DNA of 64,000 nucleotides from Litorimonas sp964511495 (GCA_964511495.1 CAZEFT010000005.1:100955-164954); one strand, 5' to 3'. Shown: positions 54,301 through 63,990, counted from the first letter of the stretch. Made by a program: numbers and translations. Notes: generated by a model from the sequence alone, not told the origin.

Positions 54301-55443
54301 CTTAGACGTGGCGTCTTGCCCATAAGCGCCCAAGCCCTGAATATGATCAGGCCCTCTATAAGGCTCATCAGCAAGCTGTAGACGTCTAAGCAATGTTTCA
54401 TCAAAGCGGCCCGCGCCATCATAGACGCGTAATTGATAGAGCAATTTATCGGGCATTTGCGGCGGGGCAAAAAACTGCCCGCGACCGGCTGTGTTAAGGG
54501 GCAAAACAAAAAGCGGTTTATCTGTTTCTACGGCATGGGTAAGCGTCGTTTCAGACAATGTCTCTGAGCCTTCTGCCGGCGCGGCAAAGACGCGGATTTC
54601 TGCACGCGCGATAAAGGCGTCATAATTGCTGTAGGCAACAAATTCGACAGGCCCATGACGCGAAACATGGACACTGTCGCTCAATGCACCCACATTCAAC
54701 CAAGGCTCGGCAGCTAAGCCGTCTATTCGCACCTGAATATTCGAGCGCGCCAGCGCTTGATCCGCTTTTATTTGTCCGGCTTCTTCTTCGAAACCATCCC
54801 CTGAAATAGCGTGACCATTAACAGAGAAGCGGAAATGAGACCGCGACCGAGACGGCTCGCCTTGTGAGGCTTCCAAATTCGGCGTGATCTTATCCCACGA
54901 CACCTCTCCTCCGGTCGGGGTTAGCGGAGCATAAGAAGGCGCAGGGTATATTGGCCCCAAATTTTGTGGCGGAACAAACCGAACCAATCCAGCATTCGAC
55001 ACCCTCTGGCTGACCCGTCCGGCATAAGGATTTAATCCCGGCGGGACATAAACAGAAGAGAGAACGGGATAGTTCAATAATTCCGGAAATGTAGGTGTGT
55101 CCTGCATAACCGCAGGCCGTAAAACGGGTTGCGTCTGAATAAACCTACCCTGTTGATAGACAGGCTGACCATAAACATAAGGCGATGCGCCTTGCATCTG
55201 TATCGTGGCTTCGGGCGATACAAATGAGACCGCCTGTGGCGGGGCTTGTCGTAATTTTGGTAGGTGGCTCACATAAGCCGATGCCGAAGGAATAATTTTT
55301 GACGCGGCAGAAAAAATATCTGCGGCGTAAGGCGTCAGGCCAATCCCCGCCACAACACCCAATCCGGTGGTGGTGAGGTAAACACGCTTTGCCCATCCTT
55401 TTGACAAATCTAGGGACATTTTTGCTGTCGTTTTATCGCTCAT
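51361..55443 (-). CDS. Large outer-membrane beta-barrel protein, partner of the DUF11 repeat protein
   Basis: A 1360-residue protein. A hydrophobic export segment lies at about 16-42 (VYLTTTGLGVVAGIGLTPYA), then a proline/tyrosine-rich linker to about residue 190, then beta-sandwich domains including RFYVRLEKDDSTLLWGNFAT near 580. From about 735 to the end are repeating amphipathic strands (LRIGATAQRETTG, SVQYDDLKSESRGESRALYA, KFGGGYSFSGFSDDL), a barrel of many strands ending in WFINLVGKL. Its ATG overlaps the stop of the 1830-residue repeat protein by four bases. I do not recognise a named family. The pair is likely a surface complex, the barrel anchoring or exporting the repeat protein. Confidence 0.75.
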   Translation of the reverse strand: MSDKTTAKMSLDLSKGWAKRVYLTTTGLGVVAGIGLTPYAADIFSAASKIIPSASAYVSHLPKLRQAPPQAVSFVSPEATIQMQGASPYVYGQPVYQQGRFIQTQPVLRPAVMQDTPTFPELLNYPVLSSVYVPPGLNPYAGRVSQRVSNAGLVRFVPPQNLGPIYPAPSYAPLTPTGGEVSWDKITPNLEASQGEPSRSRSHFRFSVNGHAISGDGFEEEAGQIKADQALARSNIQVRIDGLAAEPWLNVGALSDSVHVSRHGPVEFVAYSNYDAFIARAEIRVFAAPAEGSETLSETTLTHAVETDKPLFVLPLNTAGRGQFFAPPQMPDKLLYQLRVYDGAGRFDETLLRRLQLADEPYRGPDHIQGLGAYGQDATSKRNISIRGEAVTINGSQIPHGVTPYVLGRSVPTDGDGQFAIQQILPFGKQPVDVVLADPMGGQLRFQRHVELKETDLFYVALGDLTIGEERTIGLSDLTDPGDEFDSVDIAGRGAFYLKGRIKGDTLITAALDTGEASLDDLLSNLDDKDPRQLLRRLNAEDYYPVYGDGSRLREDAPTQGRFYVRLEKDDSTLLWGNFATAVQGTEIAQLDRGLYGALADLKSQGSTSFGERRSQATVFAADPGTLAGRDEFRGTGGSLYYIQRQDITVGSERLRIEVRDKVTGLVVETRPLTAFEDYTIDYLQGRILLTEPLQSTVSDNQIVRTGSLSGHEAYLVARYEYTPGVTALDGYTIGGRATQWLGEKLRIGATAQRETTGEADQTVMAADVLLRLSDTSYIKGEFGQSEGQGFNEARTTDGGFLFDEVQAPGQRGVKANAYRVEGQMDLLDGSRRGFPYSAKIRGIYEHQESGYSGQGRIGYGEVTRAEVGFDGALSDRTRVSVQYDDLKSESRGESRALYADLTQKLSRDFSVAFGVRHTDQDPTTINNLSPNSVRGTGARTDATVEARYAPSDTLSVRAFYQDTLQQDTGRAAATRYGGGGDIRLSQHARLSGEVSDGDGGLGASAQLNIQNPEGAEYYIGYAVSADNQDSLTTTPAESYSTYGTITAGAKRRYSDALSIYGEEKLSFGDSGQNFSHAYGIDFRPTARWAFGAGAEIGTINDDVIGDFKREAFSLSAAYTGPSFKISSNGEARFERGVLNARNRDRNTYFVRNSLAYQAGRDLELLGRLNLAISESDQSSILDADFVEGVLGMAYRPVENDRFNALLKYTFYEDLSPADQGANDTSNRRRINARQKSHIVSADGTYELTDTVSLGGKLAYRMGEVETVRGSDVFLDSDVGLAVLRADVHMMNKWDAFFEGRYLTATLADDSRYGSLIGMHRHIGDNIKFGGGYSFSGFSDDLTDYRDDSDGWFINLVGKL

Positions 55444-58400
55444 CGTCCGACCCTCCTGACAAGTGGGACAATGGGCATTGTTCTGGTGGGTAATGGGGCA
55501 TAGCCGTGCTGTTTATGCGCTGCTTTTATTTGGATAAGACGGCGTTCAATATTTAAATCATGGCAACACCCTTCGGTCTTCCATCGCCGTAAAAGATAAT
55601 CTTCCAACGCTTTCAATCGATTTTCGGCTAGCGGGTCAAAGCCTTGCGCGTGATAATTCAGTCTTAATGTGCTCTCCTCAATCCGCAGCGCCTGAATCAG
55701 TTTTGGCAATTCCGCAATAATGTAGGGCGCCAATTCAATACGACCCGGGACAAAGCCGGCTGTTTCGACGTCAAAAGTCACAATGCGCGGCTGTGTCACT
55801 GCGAAATTCGCCCGGCTCATTTTACCGCGTGTGAGGCGGATAACACGAGGGTTCTCACTCACCATACGATAGCCCGTCGGCAAAGTTCTCGGATCAATTT
55901 TAATGATGAAATTCGAACCAATGACTGCGTTCGGCACGGCTGCGCAGGCAATATGGTAACGGCCATATTCATCTGTCGCAATCAAAAGGCCTTTCGCCGT
56001 CGCCAAAGTAATACCCGCAATCCCTTTTTCACCTCTGTCCTGAACACCATTTTTATTGTGATCATCAAACACTTTGCCGATGACTTCGGAACAATCCAGT
56101 TCGGGTGTCGCCAAGAGGCGGACACTGGCTTCCGCCGTATCTGACAAGGCGCGGCCATCCGTACCGGATTCAACGCGGGCTTGGTTGACGGAAATTCCGA
56201 TATTCACACTGGAACCTATCGCCGCCGTAAATTCGAGTGTCACGGTTTGATTAGGCGGAATAGTCAAATTCTCGACATCAAAACCTCTGGCCGTTCTGAG
56301 CTCGGGATAAAGGGCTCCATTTACTCGCAAGCTGCCGTCAATATAGGAAAATCCGGACGGCATAATATCAACCATATCGACGCCGTTATAGGCTTGGTTC
56401 TCCGAATTGGTGATTGTGACCGTATAAGGAACGACGCCCCCCATAGTTGCCGTCGCAACACCGGCTGTTTTCGTAATCGCCAAAGGGCTGAGAGTCAGAG
56501 CCGCAGGGTCTAAGGGGATGTTATTGCGCGTAACCTCCCGCTCCCCGGCACCAATTGTCACTTCGTAGTGATGGTTTGTATCCGCATTGATATTGGGGAC
56601 GCCGAAATCAGCGACGACCGGGAAAGGCCCCGTACCTGCCGGTGGATCCACAGGTGTACGATTGCCCGGAATAAGGAGCGATGCGCCCTCTTCATAATCT
56701 GGCGGTGATGTTAAAACGATCCGATATGGGGTTGGCCCGCTCGGACAAAGCGGTGATGCGCCCGGCACCACTTCAAAGAAATAAGCGCCGTCACTTCCTG
56801 TTGACTGATTTTGTTGAGACGCATCACGCAAACATTGATCCGGCAGAGGCACACCGCCCTGTGTTGCAATTGTTACCAGTGTGCCGTCCACAGGGACACG
56901 ATCGACACTGTCATAAATCAGTCCCATCGGCTCGACAGGGAGATCAACATCATCAACCACAAGGCCACCTGTCAAAGTCACATCACCAATAACACGATAG
57001 GCCACGCCCGTTTCAGGGTGACGTGCCGTAACGGAGAAATCTCCACTATTATTGCCACCTGTATGAGTACGAATATCTATGTCGCTGAATTGATAAGTTC
57101 CATTGGCATCCGCCGGGGTCGTTTCAATCAAATTTCCGTTCGGGTCTCTAAGTTCTACAATCCAACCACCTCGAGGAGTTTCACCCGCATCAAACCCGTC
57201 ATTAAAGTTCTCATCCAGAAAAACCGTCCCGCCCAAAGTCGCCAATGGATTATTCACGGTGATGGTAATATTAGCCGCATCGCAGTTGTTACGCTCATCA
57301 CACACCGTATAAGGGAATGTGATAACGCCGATAAAACCATTATCAGGCGTTACCATTAGCGTACCGTCTGGATTAATCACGACTTGAGCATCCGCAGGTG
57401 GGTCAAAACTTGTAATCGTTAGTGTGCCATTTTCAGGATCCGTAACGTTCTCTCTAGGGTCAAAAGTGACGGGCGTATTAAACGGAGTCGTTCGGTCATC
57501 ATCATCCGCGGCAGGTGGTTGATTAATCGGCAAGATTGTCACTGTCGGATCAGAGGGTTGACCGTCATTATCCGGATCATCATCGGCGGGATTAGCCGGA
57601 TCATCAGACACTGCCGATACGGAACCCCCACCGGTTGGATTGCCTGTGACGATCGCCGTATTCGTAACAGACCCATTATTTAAATCCGCTTGCGTCAGCA
57701 CATATTGTGCTGTGAACGTCATGTCATCAGACTGACCAGGGCCCAATCTGGCAATTGGGCCGCCATTCACCGTAACCAAGGCATCATTGATTTGAATAGC
57801 ATCTATATTGACATTGCCGATATTGCTGACACGGAAACTGTAATTAATTACATCACCTATATCGGCCCAACCATCACCGCCATCATCAAGAGCAGCCGTC
57901 TTTGTCAGACTCATTGCGGGATTATTTAAAATAGGCAAACGGGTCGGATCATCGGGGTTACCATCTGCATTTGGATCAATGTTTGCCAAATCATCAGGAT
58001 CATCCGAAACATCAGATACTACGTCATTGGTTGGGGTCGTTCCCGTAACAGTCGTTGTGCGAATGACTTCACCATTATCGATGTCATCCTGCGTCAACAC
58101 ATATTGTGCCGTAAAGGTCGTATTGTCGGATTCACCGGGGGCTAACGGTCCGAGCGGCCCGCCTGTTATAATGAGATCCGGCCCTGTGATGACCAAATCA
58201 TTCAATATCACAGGCCCCGTATTGGTCACGGTTAAAACATAAGTAATGACGTCTCCTACATTACCAACACCATCCGGGCCGGGGTCAAGCGTACCGACCA
58301 TTTCCAGATTGACTTGACCTGTAATTCCCAAATCGGTCACAGTCGGGTCATCAGGGCCTCCACCTGTTCCGTTCGGATCATCTGAAGTATCGCTTACAGT

Positions 58401-60932
58401 ATTCCCCCCCGGATCTTGACCATTCACCGTGGCGGAATTTTCGACGCGATTGGCGTTAATATCTGCCTGATTCAGCGTATAACGCGCGGTGAAAGTCGTG
58501 GAATCCACGGCTCCGGGCTGAAGCATAATTGGCCCACCATTCACAGTGACGAGAGGGTCTGTGATTGTAATGTTTGAGACAGCAACATTACCGGTATTTG
58601 TCACAGTGAATTGGTAATCCACTGCATCACCGACATTGACCGTGCCATCACCGCCATCATCAATCGCACCCTGTTTCAGCAAGCTTAAACTCGCCGTTTG
58701 TCCTAATGGCGTAACGGTAGGGTCATTTGGGACGCCATCACCATCGGGGTCAGTATTTGTCGCATCAGTCGGGTCATCCGATGTGGAAGAAATTTGTCCG
58801 TAACCCGGAACGTCCCCTGACACGCTGGCCGTATTCTGAAAAGAGCCGGCATTTATATCTGCTTGGGTCAAACTATAGGTCGCCGTGAAAGTGGTTGTAT
58901 CATTCGCACCCGCGGCCAGTGTCGCAATTGGTCCGCCAATCATTATCACACCTGGGTCTGTGACGTTGACATTATTCGCGGCAACGTCAGACAGGTTTGT
59001 GACCGTAAAACTGTAACGAATAACGTCACCCACGTTGGCTTGACCGTCTCCGCCATCTTGGAGTGTTCCGGTTTTGGTCAAAACCAAACCCAAAACATCG
59101 TCTTGGTCGGTAAGAATTTGTGTCCCTGTCGGCGTTGTACTATCTTCATAAACAAGCTCAACATCATCCCCGGGCCGTGTATTCAGCACTCCATCATTAT
59201 TCGTCCCCGCCCCCCCTGCATTTGTTGGCAGGTTCGCCGTAAATACGCCTGTATTCGGACCTGTTTCCGTCAGGGTCACGGTTTCAGTTTCGCCATTATC
59301 CTGATTCACAACCGTTGCGGTTAGTGTCCCATCCCCTTCTCTGTCAGGGTCATTAATGGTTAAGGTTAAATCATCACCGGGCGTAGAAAGAGGTGTTATA
59401 TCTACCGTTGCAACCACTGTTGCCACATCGTCATTATCCGCAACAACGACGCCTGTCGTACCGATTGAAGACAATCCATAGACCCAAGTATCGATAAACT
59501 GCTTATCCCCGATTGGGCCTTCTGTAAAATCACCCCAAGTATGAAAACCTGCCGCTGTGCCCGACAACCCGCCATCTGGCAAATTATTCGTCCCGCCGGC
59601 TCCGGCTCCCAGCAGGGAAACATCATCCCAGAAAACATTGGTCGGCGTATCGCCGCCGCCAACCCCGTTTCTGAAAACCGTCAGCCCGTCTGCATTACCG
59701 CCTGACGTCTCTGCGTCTTCTGCCACAAAGTGAAACTCTCCGAGCCGAACGCTCACTCGCGCATTGAAATTCCCATAAGCCGTAAAATTTCCATTATTGT
59801 CTCGACCGTCCCATGGGACGTTATTCGTTCCCTGAACCGCATTTCCGAGCAAGCGCACATCACCGCTATCACCGAATAGACCATTCCCGTTCAAATCAAT
59901 TGCAATTTCGTAAGTGGCGCTCTGCACATCCGTTTCAAAGCTGAAGACACCAGTATCTTGAACGGTAGCACTTGTATCCGGTGAAATTGAGTTATCCACG
60001 CCTTCATCATCTACGAAGGTGAAGTTTTGAACATTGGGCGGCGCGATTGGCTCTGGCTGGGCCACGACGGGACGATGCAGATAAATATCAAACTCTTCTT
60101 CAACCCAGTCGGGGCCGGAATTTCCTGAACCCGCAGGAAATGGCACGGAAAATCCTGAATTTGGAGGGATGACCCCACGGGAGTTAGCCCGTAGGGAGAA
60201 ACCAAATCCAGCAAAATTATTTAAATCCAGTTTCCAAACGTAATTCGTGTTAGGGACTCCGCCTGGCGTCAAAATAAAATAATCCGCATCAGTTGCATCC
60301 ACCTGATCAAATGACCCGGCTCTGAATTGCCAATGTTGCGAACTGACGCGCCCCACAATACCAGTATTCCCACTTGGATCCGGATTAATTGTCGCATTTG
60401 AAGTTACCGTCACATCCAAACGATGAATTTCATCGTTTAGTGCGTTAGTATTTTCAACAGCTAGATAATAAGTGCCCGCCGCTGCTGTAGTAAAGCGCCA
60501 AGGGTTTGTAATAAGCCCCGTCATTGGATCTGTAGGACTCAGCTTACCAACCGAGCCAGCCCCATTTGTTGTATGTGTCGCCAATGTGACGCCATTTGCA
60601 TCCAACAGTGTAAAGCGAATATCATCATTGGGCTGCGGAGAGTTTTGACGTGCCCCACCGCCTGCGGCAGCATTGATAATCTCTCCGGAATTTAATATGT
60701 CAATTTTGATTAGACGGTCAGTTTGTGTTGGCCCCCACTCAACCAGTTCCTGATTAAGCCCCATCTGCACAGACCCTTCGGCCAAAGCAGAATAAGGCAC
60801 ACTCAATGCGGCCATGGCAAGAACGGAGACGGAGGCCTTACGGATAGCCCAAAAAGCACAAGCGACGGATTTTCCGTCTAATCTTTGCTGTTTTGTAAAG
60901 GGATTTCGGCGCTTTGGCATAATGACTTTCAA
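55440..60932 (-). CDS. Giant exported repeat protein with DUF11 and SdrD-B-type domains
   Basis: An 1830-residue protein with a long signal peptide ending near ALAEG (residue 52). Domains in order: lectin/PPC-like beta domains (60-450); a Ca-binding-like domain (DITPLSTPGDDLTLTINDPD, ~510); four tandem DUF11-like repeats starting near 616, 750, 876 and 1005, each of about 125 residues with LTKTG-DGGDG-NVGDVI-TNTG signatures; a cadherin-like module (~1137); an SdrD-B domain (FLDENFNDGFDAGE, ~1230); another DUF11 (~1480); a second SdrD-B (FDDHNKNGVQDRGEKG, ~1619); and a basic C-terminal domain (~1720-1830) with an OmpA-like helix pattern. It is very rich in Asp, Asn and Gly, so calcium-stabilised. 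Probable adhesin or surface-layer protein. Confidence 0.8.
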   Translation of the reverse strand: MKVIMPKRRNPFTKQQRLDGKSVACAFWAIRKASVSVLAMAALSVPYSALAEGSVQMGLNQELVEWGPTQTDRLIKIDILNSGEIINAAAGGGARQNSPQPNDDIRFTLLDANGVTLATHTTNGAGSVGKLSPTDPMTGLITNPWRFTTAAAGTYYLAVENTNALNDEIHRLDVTVTSNATINPDPSGNTGIVGRVSSQHWQFRAGSFDQVDATDADYFILTPGGVPNTNYVWKLDLNNFAGFGFSLRANSRGVIPPNSGFSVPFPAGSGNSGPDWVEEEFDIYLHRPVVAQPEPIAPPNVQNFTFVDDEGVDNSISPDTSATVQDTGVFSFETDVQSATYEIAIDLNGNGLFGDSGDVRLLGNAVQGTNNVPWDGRDNNGNFTAYGNFNARVSVRLGEFHFVAEDAETSGGNADGLTVFRNGVGGGDTPTNVFWDDVSLLGAGAGGTNNLPDGGLSGTAAGFHTWGDFTEGPIGDKQFIDTWVYGLSSIGTTGVVVADNDDVATVVATVDITPLSTPGDDLTLTINDPDREGDGTLTATVVNQDNGETETVTLTETGPNTGVFTANLPTNAGGAGTNNDGVLNTRPGDDVELVYEDSTTPTGTQILTDQDDVLGLVLTKTGTLQDGGDGQANVGDVIRYSFTVTNLSDVAANNVNVTDPGVIMIGGPIATLAAGANDTTTFTATYSLTQADINAGSFQNTASVSGDVPGYGQISSTSDDPTDATNTDPDGDGVPNDPTVTPLGQTASLSLLKQGAIDDGGDGTVNVGDAVDYQFTVTNTGNVAVSNITITDPLVTVNGGPIMLQPGAVDSTTFTARYTLNQADINANRVENSATVNGQDPGGNTVSDTSDDPNGTGGGPDDPTVTDLGITGQVNLEMVGTLDPGPDGVGNVGDVITYVLTVTNTGPVILNDLVITGPDLIITGGPLGPLAPGESDNTTFTAQYVLTQDDIDNGEVIRTTTVTGTTPTNDVVSDVSDDPDDLANIDPNADGNPDDPTRLPILNNPAMSLTKTAALDDGGDGWADIGDVINYSFRVSNIGNVNIDAIQINDALVTVNGGPIARLGPGQSDDMTFTAQYVLTQADLNNGSVTNTAIVTGNPTGGGSVSAVSDDPANPADDDPDNDGQPSDPTVTILPINQPPAADDDDRTTPFNTPVTFDPRENVTDPENGTLTITSFDPPADAQVVINPDGTLMVTPDNGFIGVITFPYTVCDERNNCDAANITITVNNPLATLGGTVFLDENFNDGFDAGETPRGGWIVELRDPNGNLIETTPADANGTYQFSDIDIRTHTGGNNSGDFSVTARHPETGVAYRVIGDVTLTGGLVVDDVDLPVEPMGLIYDSVDRVPVDGTLVTIATQGGVPLPDQCLRDASQQNQSTGSDGAYFFEVVPGASPLCPSGPTPYRIVLTSPPDYEEGASLLIPGNRTPVDPPAGTGPFPVVADFGVPNINADTNHHYEVTIGAGEREVTRNNIPLDPAALTLSPLAITKTAGVATATMGGVVPYTVTITNSENQAYNGVDMVDIMPSGFSYIDGSLRVNGALYPELRTARGFDVENLTIPPNQTVTLEFTAAIGSSVNIGISVNQARVESGTDGRALSDTAEASVRLLATPELDCSEVIGKVFDDHNKNGVQDRGEKGIAGITLATAKGLLIATDEYGRYHIACAAVPNAVIGSNFIIKIDPRTLPTGYRMVSENPRVIRLTRGKMSRANFAVTQPRIVTFDVETAGFVPGRIELAPYIIAELPKLIQALRIEESTLRLNYHAQGFDPLAENRLKALEDYLLRRWKTEGCCHDLNIERRLIQIKAAHKQHGYAPLPTRTMPIVPLVRRVGR

Positions 60933-61282
60933 ACAATGATATTGTCCGAAATCATCGTCTGACCCGGCCCAAAATCAAAGCCACGAGAATTTCAGATAAC
61001 ACGACATAAGGCCGTATTTTCCGCCACTTTAAATAGCGCTGACTTTGTTAAAAGATGAAGAAAAATGCCTAATTAAACCTTAACTTTAGACACAAAGTAA
61101 AAACTACCTTAACGCGATTTTTTCAGAATCGAGAGAGCGTAAGACTGAAAAGAAGCACGTCGGTTTTGTCGAAAGCAAACACGATTGGACACCTCAACTT
61201 TTCTATGACGAGACAAGTATCAGCCCTAGTCAAGCGACAACGCTCTCAAAGGCAACTTGGATAAAAATGAAGTTAGAGAGAG

Positions 61283-61397
61283 TGGTGGACCTAACAGCCG
61301 GAAGTCTGAAGGAACATATTGAGCGTGACAGAACAAGCTATATTACTTTGAAGTTTCACAATATGCCCTCTATTCTTCGAACTTAGCATTTTATCGA
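61283..61397. repeat. Right copy of the imperfect flanking repeat
   Basis: TGGTGGACCTAACAGCCGG at 61283 and ACTTAGCATTTTATCG at 61381 match the two blocks at 51155 and 51235 (23 of 31 bases in the first block by eye). Orientation is the same on both sides of the DUF11-barrel operon. Confidence 0.35.
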
Positions 61398-61622
61398 CCA
61401 CTCAAGGATGTTAGCCACAACATCTCCGTCATAGTCTCGCTCAATTTGGCCTGAAGCGTAGACGTGCGACCCTTAGCCTGACTTAATTGTAGGTAGCCTT
61501 GCACAAACGAATTTATGCTTTTGACACATATGTACGCAACCATACCAAGTGTAAAAAGAGTCTCATAACGCGCCTCAATCTCCAACCGAATCGCAGACTT
61601 TGAAACTCAAACATACACGTGC

Positions 61623-61660
61623 AAACCGTCCCTTACCTGTCCTATTAAGGACGGTTTTTT
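61623..61660 (+). terminator. Orphan rho-independent terminator
   Basis: Nine-base perfect arms AAACCGTCC and GGACGGTTT enclose a loop of 17 bases, and the right arm runs into six T residues. It is oriented to stop rightward transcription, yet no rightward gene is annotated in the 650 bp before it. It may end an unannotated small RNA or the relic frame at 61090-61386. Confidence 0.7.
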
Positions 61661-61976
61661 GCTTTTTCTGACAGTTGAGGAGACTCCAGAAGGACAGTTT
61701 TCAAACTTTATTTCAATATGATGTTCATATCGGTCAATCTCCTAAGCCGTTGATTAAATTGATAAAAAGCGCCCTACCGTTCTTTGGAAGAACGCTCAAA
61801 TCGTTTAAAACTGCAAAAAAGTAAAATGTCATGAATTTTGGCAAGATAGCCGTCTAAGTCATTGAAAAACATACGTTTAACAGGACGATCCACGTGTAAG
61901 ACAAGCGAACTATTCTATGCCAGAGTGTAGATAACATCGTGAAAGCGACAGTTTAAACGCAAAAGAAAGGGACGTT

Positions 61977-62318
61977 ATGCCTCCTAAAATACAGCCAAGA
62001 GAAACAAGCTCCCACGTGGACGCTTTTACAGAACCCTTACAACTGCACGTGAAGGGAAGTCCGGAAGGGGCGTGTCAAAAACGTGAATCTGGCGGGGCGA
62101 AAATTTGGCCGGAACTAGAAGACCTGCTTCCGTTATTACTGAATGAAAACGACACTGTCCCCGAAGGTTGCGATACGGCGCTCTATCTCAAAGCACTCGA
62201 CAACATGTTAGACCTCACACCAGAAGCAAAACGAGATCTTATTCATAGTCTTTGGCACATCACCGAGACCCTTATAGCCTTGGAGTTTCGCTATCGCTCT
62301 GGTTTCGGTAAAGCTTGA
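61977..62318 (+). CDS. Small protein of the integrated element, unknown function
   Basis: A 113-residue soluble protein with AAAGGGA upstream of its ATG. The C-terminal half is predicted helical (LEDLLPLLLNENDTV, LYLKALDNMLDLTPEAKRDL, LIHSLWHITETLIALEF). It ends about 40 bp before the recombinase frame, on the same strand, so co-transcription is likely. I do not recognise the family; it could be a recombination accessory factor simply by position. Confidence 0.6.
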   Translation: MPPKIQPRETSSHVDAFTEPLQLHVKGSPEGACQKRESGGAKIWPELEDLLPLLLNENDTVPEGCDTALYLKALDNMLDLTPEAKRDLIHSLWHITETLIALEFRYRSGFGKA

Positions 62319-62358
62319 AGCCTCATTAAAATGCTGACACTGTCTCACGTGTTGGCAC

Positions 62359-63990
62359 GTGGAGAAAGATAAGATGATGAGCACACAATTTGATAAGGCT
62401 GAGCCTCAACCACGTGAGGCGGTTATTTACGTCCGTATCTCTTCGTCAAAGCAAAAAACGAAAGGCGACGGCTTACGCTCCCAAACAAGTGCGTGCCGTG
62501 ACTATGCGCGTTATAAGAACCTCGAAGTTATCAAAGTGTTCTCCGATGTGATGTCCGGCAAACACGCATCGCGTCCCGGTATGGACGAGATGATTGCTTT
62601 TCTGAATGCTGATAAAACAAAAACCTATGCCGTTATCATTGATGATATATCTCGACTTGCCCGAGATATCGTCACGCACATGTCTTTACGGAGTGCGATA
62701 TTATAAGCAGGTGGACAGTTAATGTCTCCTTCGATTGAATTCAATAATGACCCCGCGGCGCAGTTACCTGAAAAAATCATGGCGATTGTTCGTGAGCAAA
62801 AGCGCATTGATAATGCCGCGCGAAGTAAATCCCGTTCAATTGCTCGATTAAAAGCGGGCTATGCCGTCTTCCGTGCGCCTACGGGGTATAAATATACGAA
62901 GGACAAATCCGGCCAAGGAGGCAAAGTCCTTGTGCGTGATGAACCTATCGCAACGATCATTACCGATACTCTGAACAAATTTGCCTCTGGTATTTTTAGC
63001 TCACAAGCAGAAGTGAAGCGCCATCTTGAAGCCCATCCCAGCTTTCCTAAAACCTCATCTGGTCGGATTGGTAAAAGCCGTGTCAGGGAGATATTGCTGA
63101 ACCCCTTATATGCCGGATTTTTATCTCATCAGCCATGGGGTGTTCTCCTAACGAAAGCTCGGCATGACCCCCTTATCTCTTTCGCCACACATCAAAAGAT
63201 CATCAATCGTCTTAATCAAATTCCCAAAACGCCTATCCGGTTGGATATAAATCCGGACTACCCTTTACGGGGTTTGGTCAAATGTGCCGATTGCCACGTG
63301 GCGTTCAGAGCGGGTCGCTCAAAAGGGCGATCAAAATATTATCACTATTATGGCTGTCAGACTCCTCAATGTTCTTCTTACGGCAAATCTATCAAAAAAG
63401 AAAAAATCGAAGGGGAGTTCAATAATCTGCTTCACACCGTAAAACCTGCACGGGAAATTATGAACATAGCGACGGTGATGTTCAAAACGATTTGGGAAAG
63501 GCACTTAACAGACTTTAAAACACGTCAGAAATCGGCCCAACAGAATTTGCGAAGCCTAGAGGCGCGGATCAACGCACTTGTCGACCGGATTGTGAAAGCC
63601 ACACAACCGACACTCATAGACGCCTATGAAAGAGAGTTAGCTAAACTGGAAAGTCAAAGGCTCACAATACTGGCAGAAATAGAGAGCTTAAGTTACAAAA
63701 GAAAAGACCAAGCTCCAAGCTTTGAAAACGCCTATAGAACCTCCATGCGTTTTCTCGCAAACCCTTGTTATTTATGGGAGTCTTCACACATCCTTCATAA
63801 GCGAACAGCTGTAAAGCTCACCTTTGGTGACTCCCTAACCTATGACCGTAAAAGTGGTTATAGAACCGCCAATCTGAGCTTGCCTTTTCAAATAATTCAA
63901 AGGCTTAGCGATAGGAAAGAGCAAGCATTTATTGAAAACGAACAAATGGTGGGCGGTAACGGGTTCGAACCGCTGACCCTCTCGGTGTAA
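62359..63990 (+). pseudogene. Large serine recombinase split by one in-frame stop codon
   Basis: The N-terminal part (116 codons, to TAA 62704-62706) is the resolvase catalytic domain: YVRISSSKQ with the nucleophilic serine, GLRSQTSACRDYA, VFSDVMSGKHASRPGMD and IIDDISRLARD. After the stop the same frame continues for 428 codons with AGGQLMSPSIEF, IVREQKRIDNAARSKSRSIA, the recombinase domain AGYAVFRAPTGYKY, the zinc-ribbon (LVKCADCHVAFRAG, YYGCQTPQCSSYG) and a coiled-coil. The pieces together have normal length. A GGTGGA lies before ATG 62722, so the second piece could be made separately. Its 3' end enters a tRNA-Val gene. Confidence 0.85.

Larger units (their letters stand above)
60933..61976. 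other. Thousand-base gap with coding relic, right flanking repeat and an orphan terminator
   Basis: No complete gene is supported. The first 150 bp are AT-rich and upstream of the 1830-residue gene, so they probably hold its promoter. A frame without a start codon is open from about 61090 to 61386 on the plus strand (…KMKLERVVDLTAGSLKEHIE…) and may be a relic. The segment 61283-61397 resembles 51155-51252. A clear hairpin terminator is at 61623-61660. The rest, to 61976, shows nothing I can name. Confidence 0.5.

Noticed and set aside
55440..60932. Tandem DUF11 units as a CRISPR-like or DNA-level repeat array
   Set aside because: The repeats are protein domains of about 125 residues with diverged nucleotide sequence, not short identical DNA repeats with spacers.
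61391..61585. A 64-codon minus-strand frame starting at TTG
   Set aside because: No ribosome binding site, no recognisable motif, and it lies opposite the relic and repeat region.
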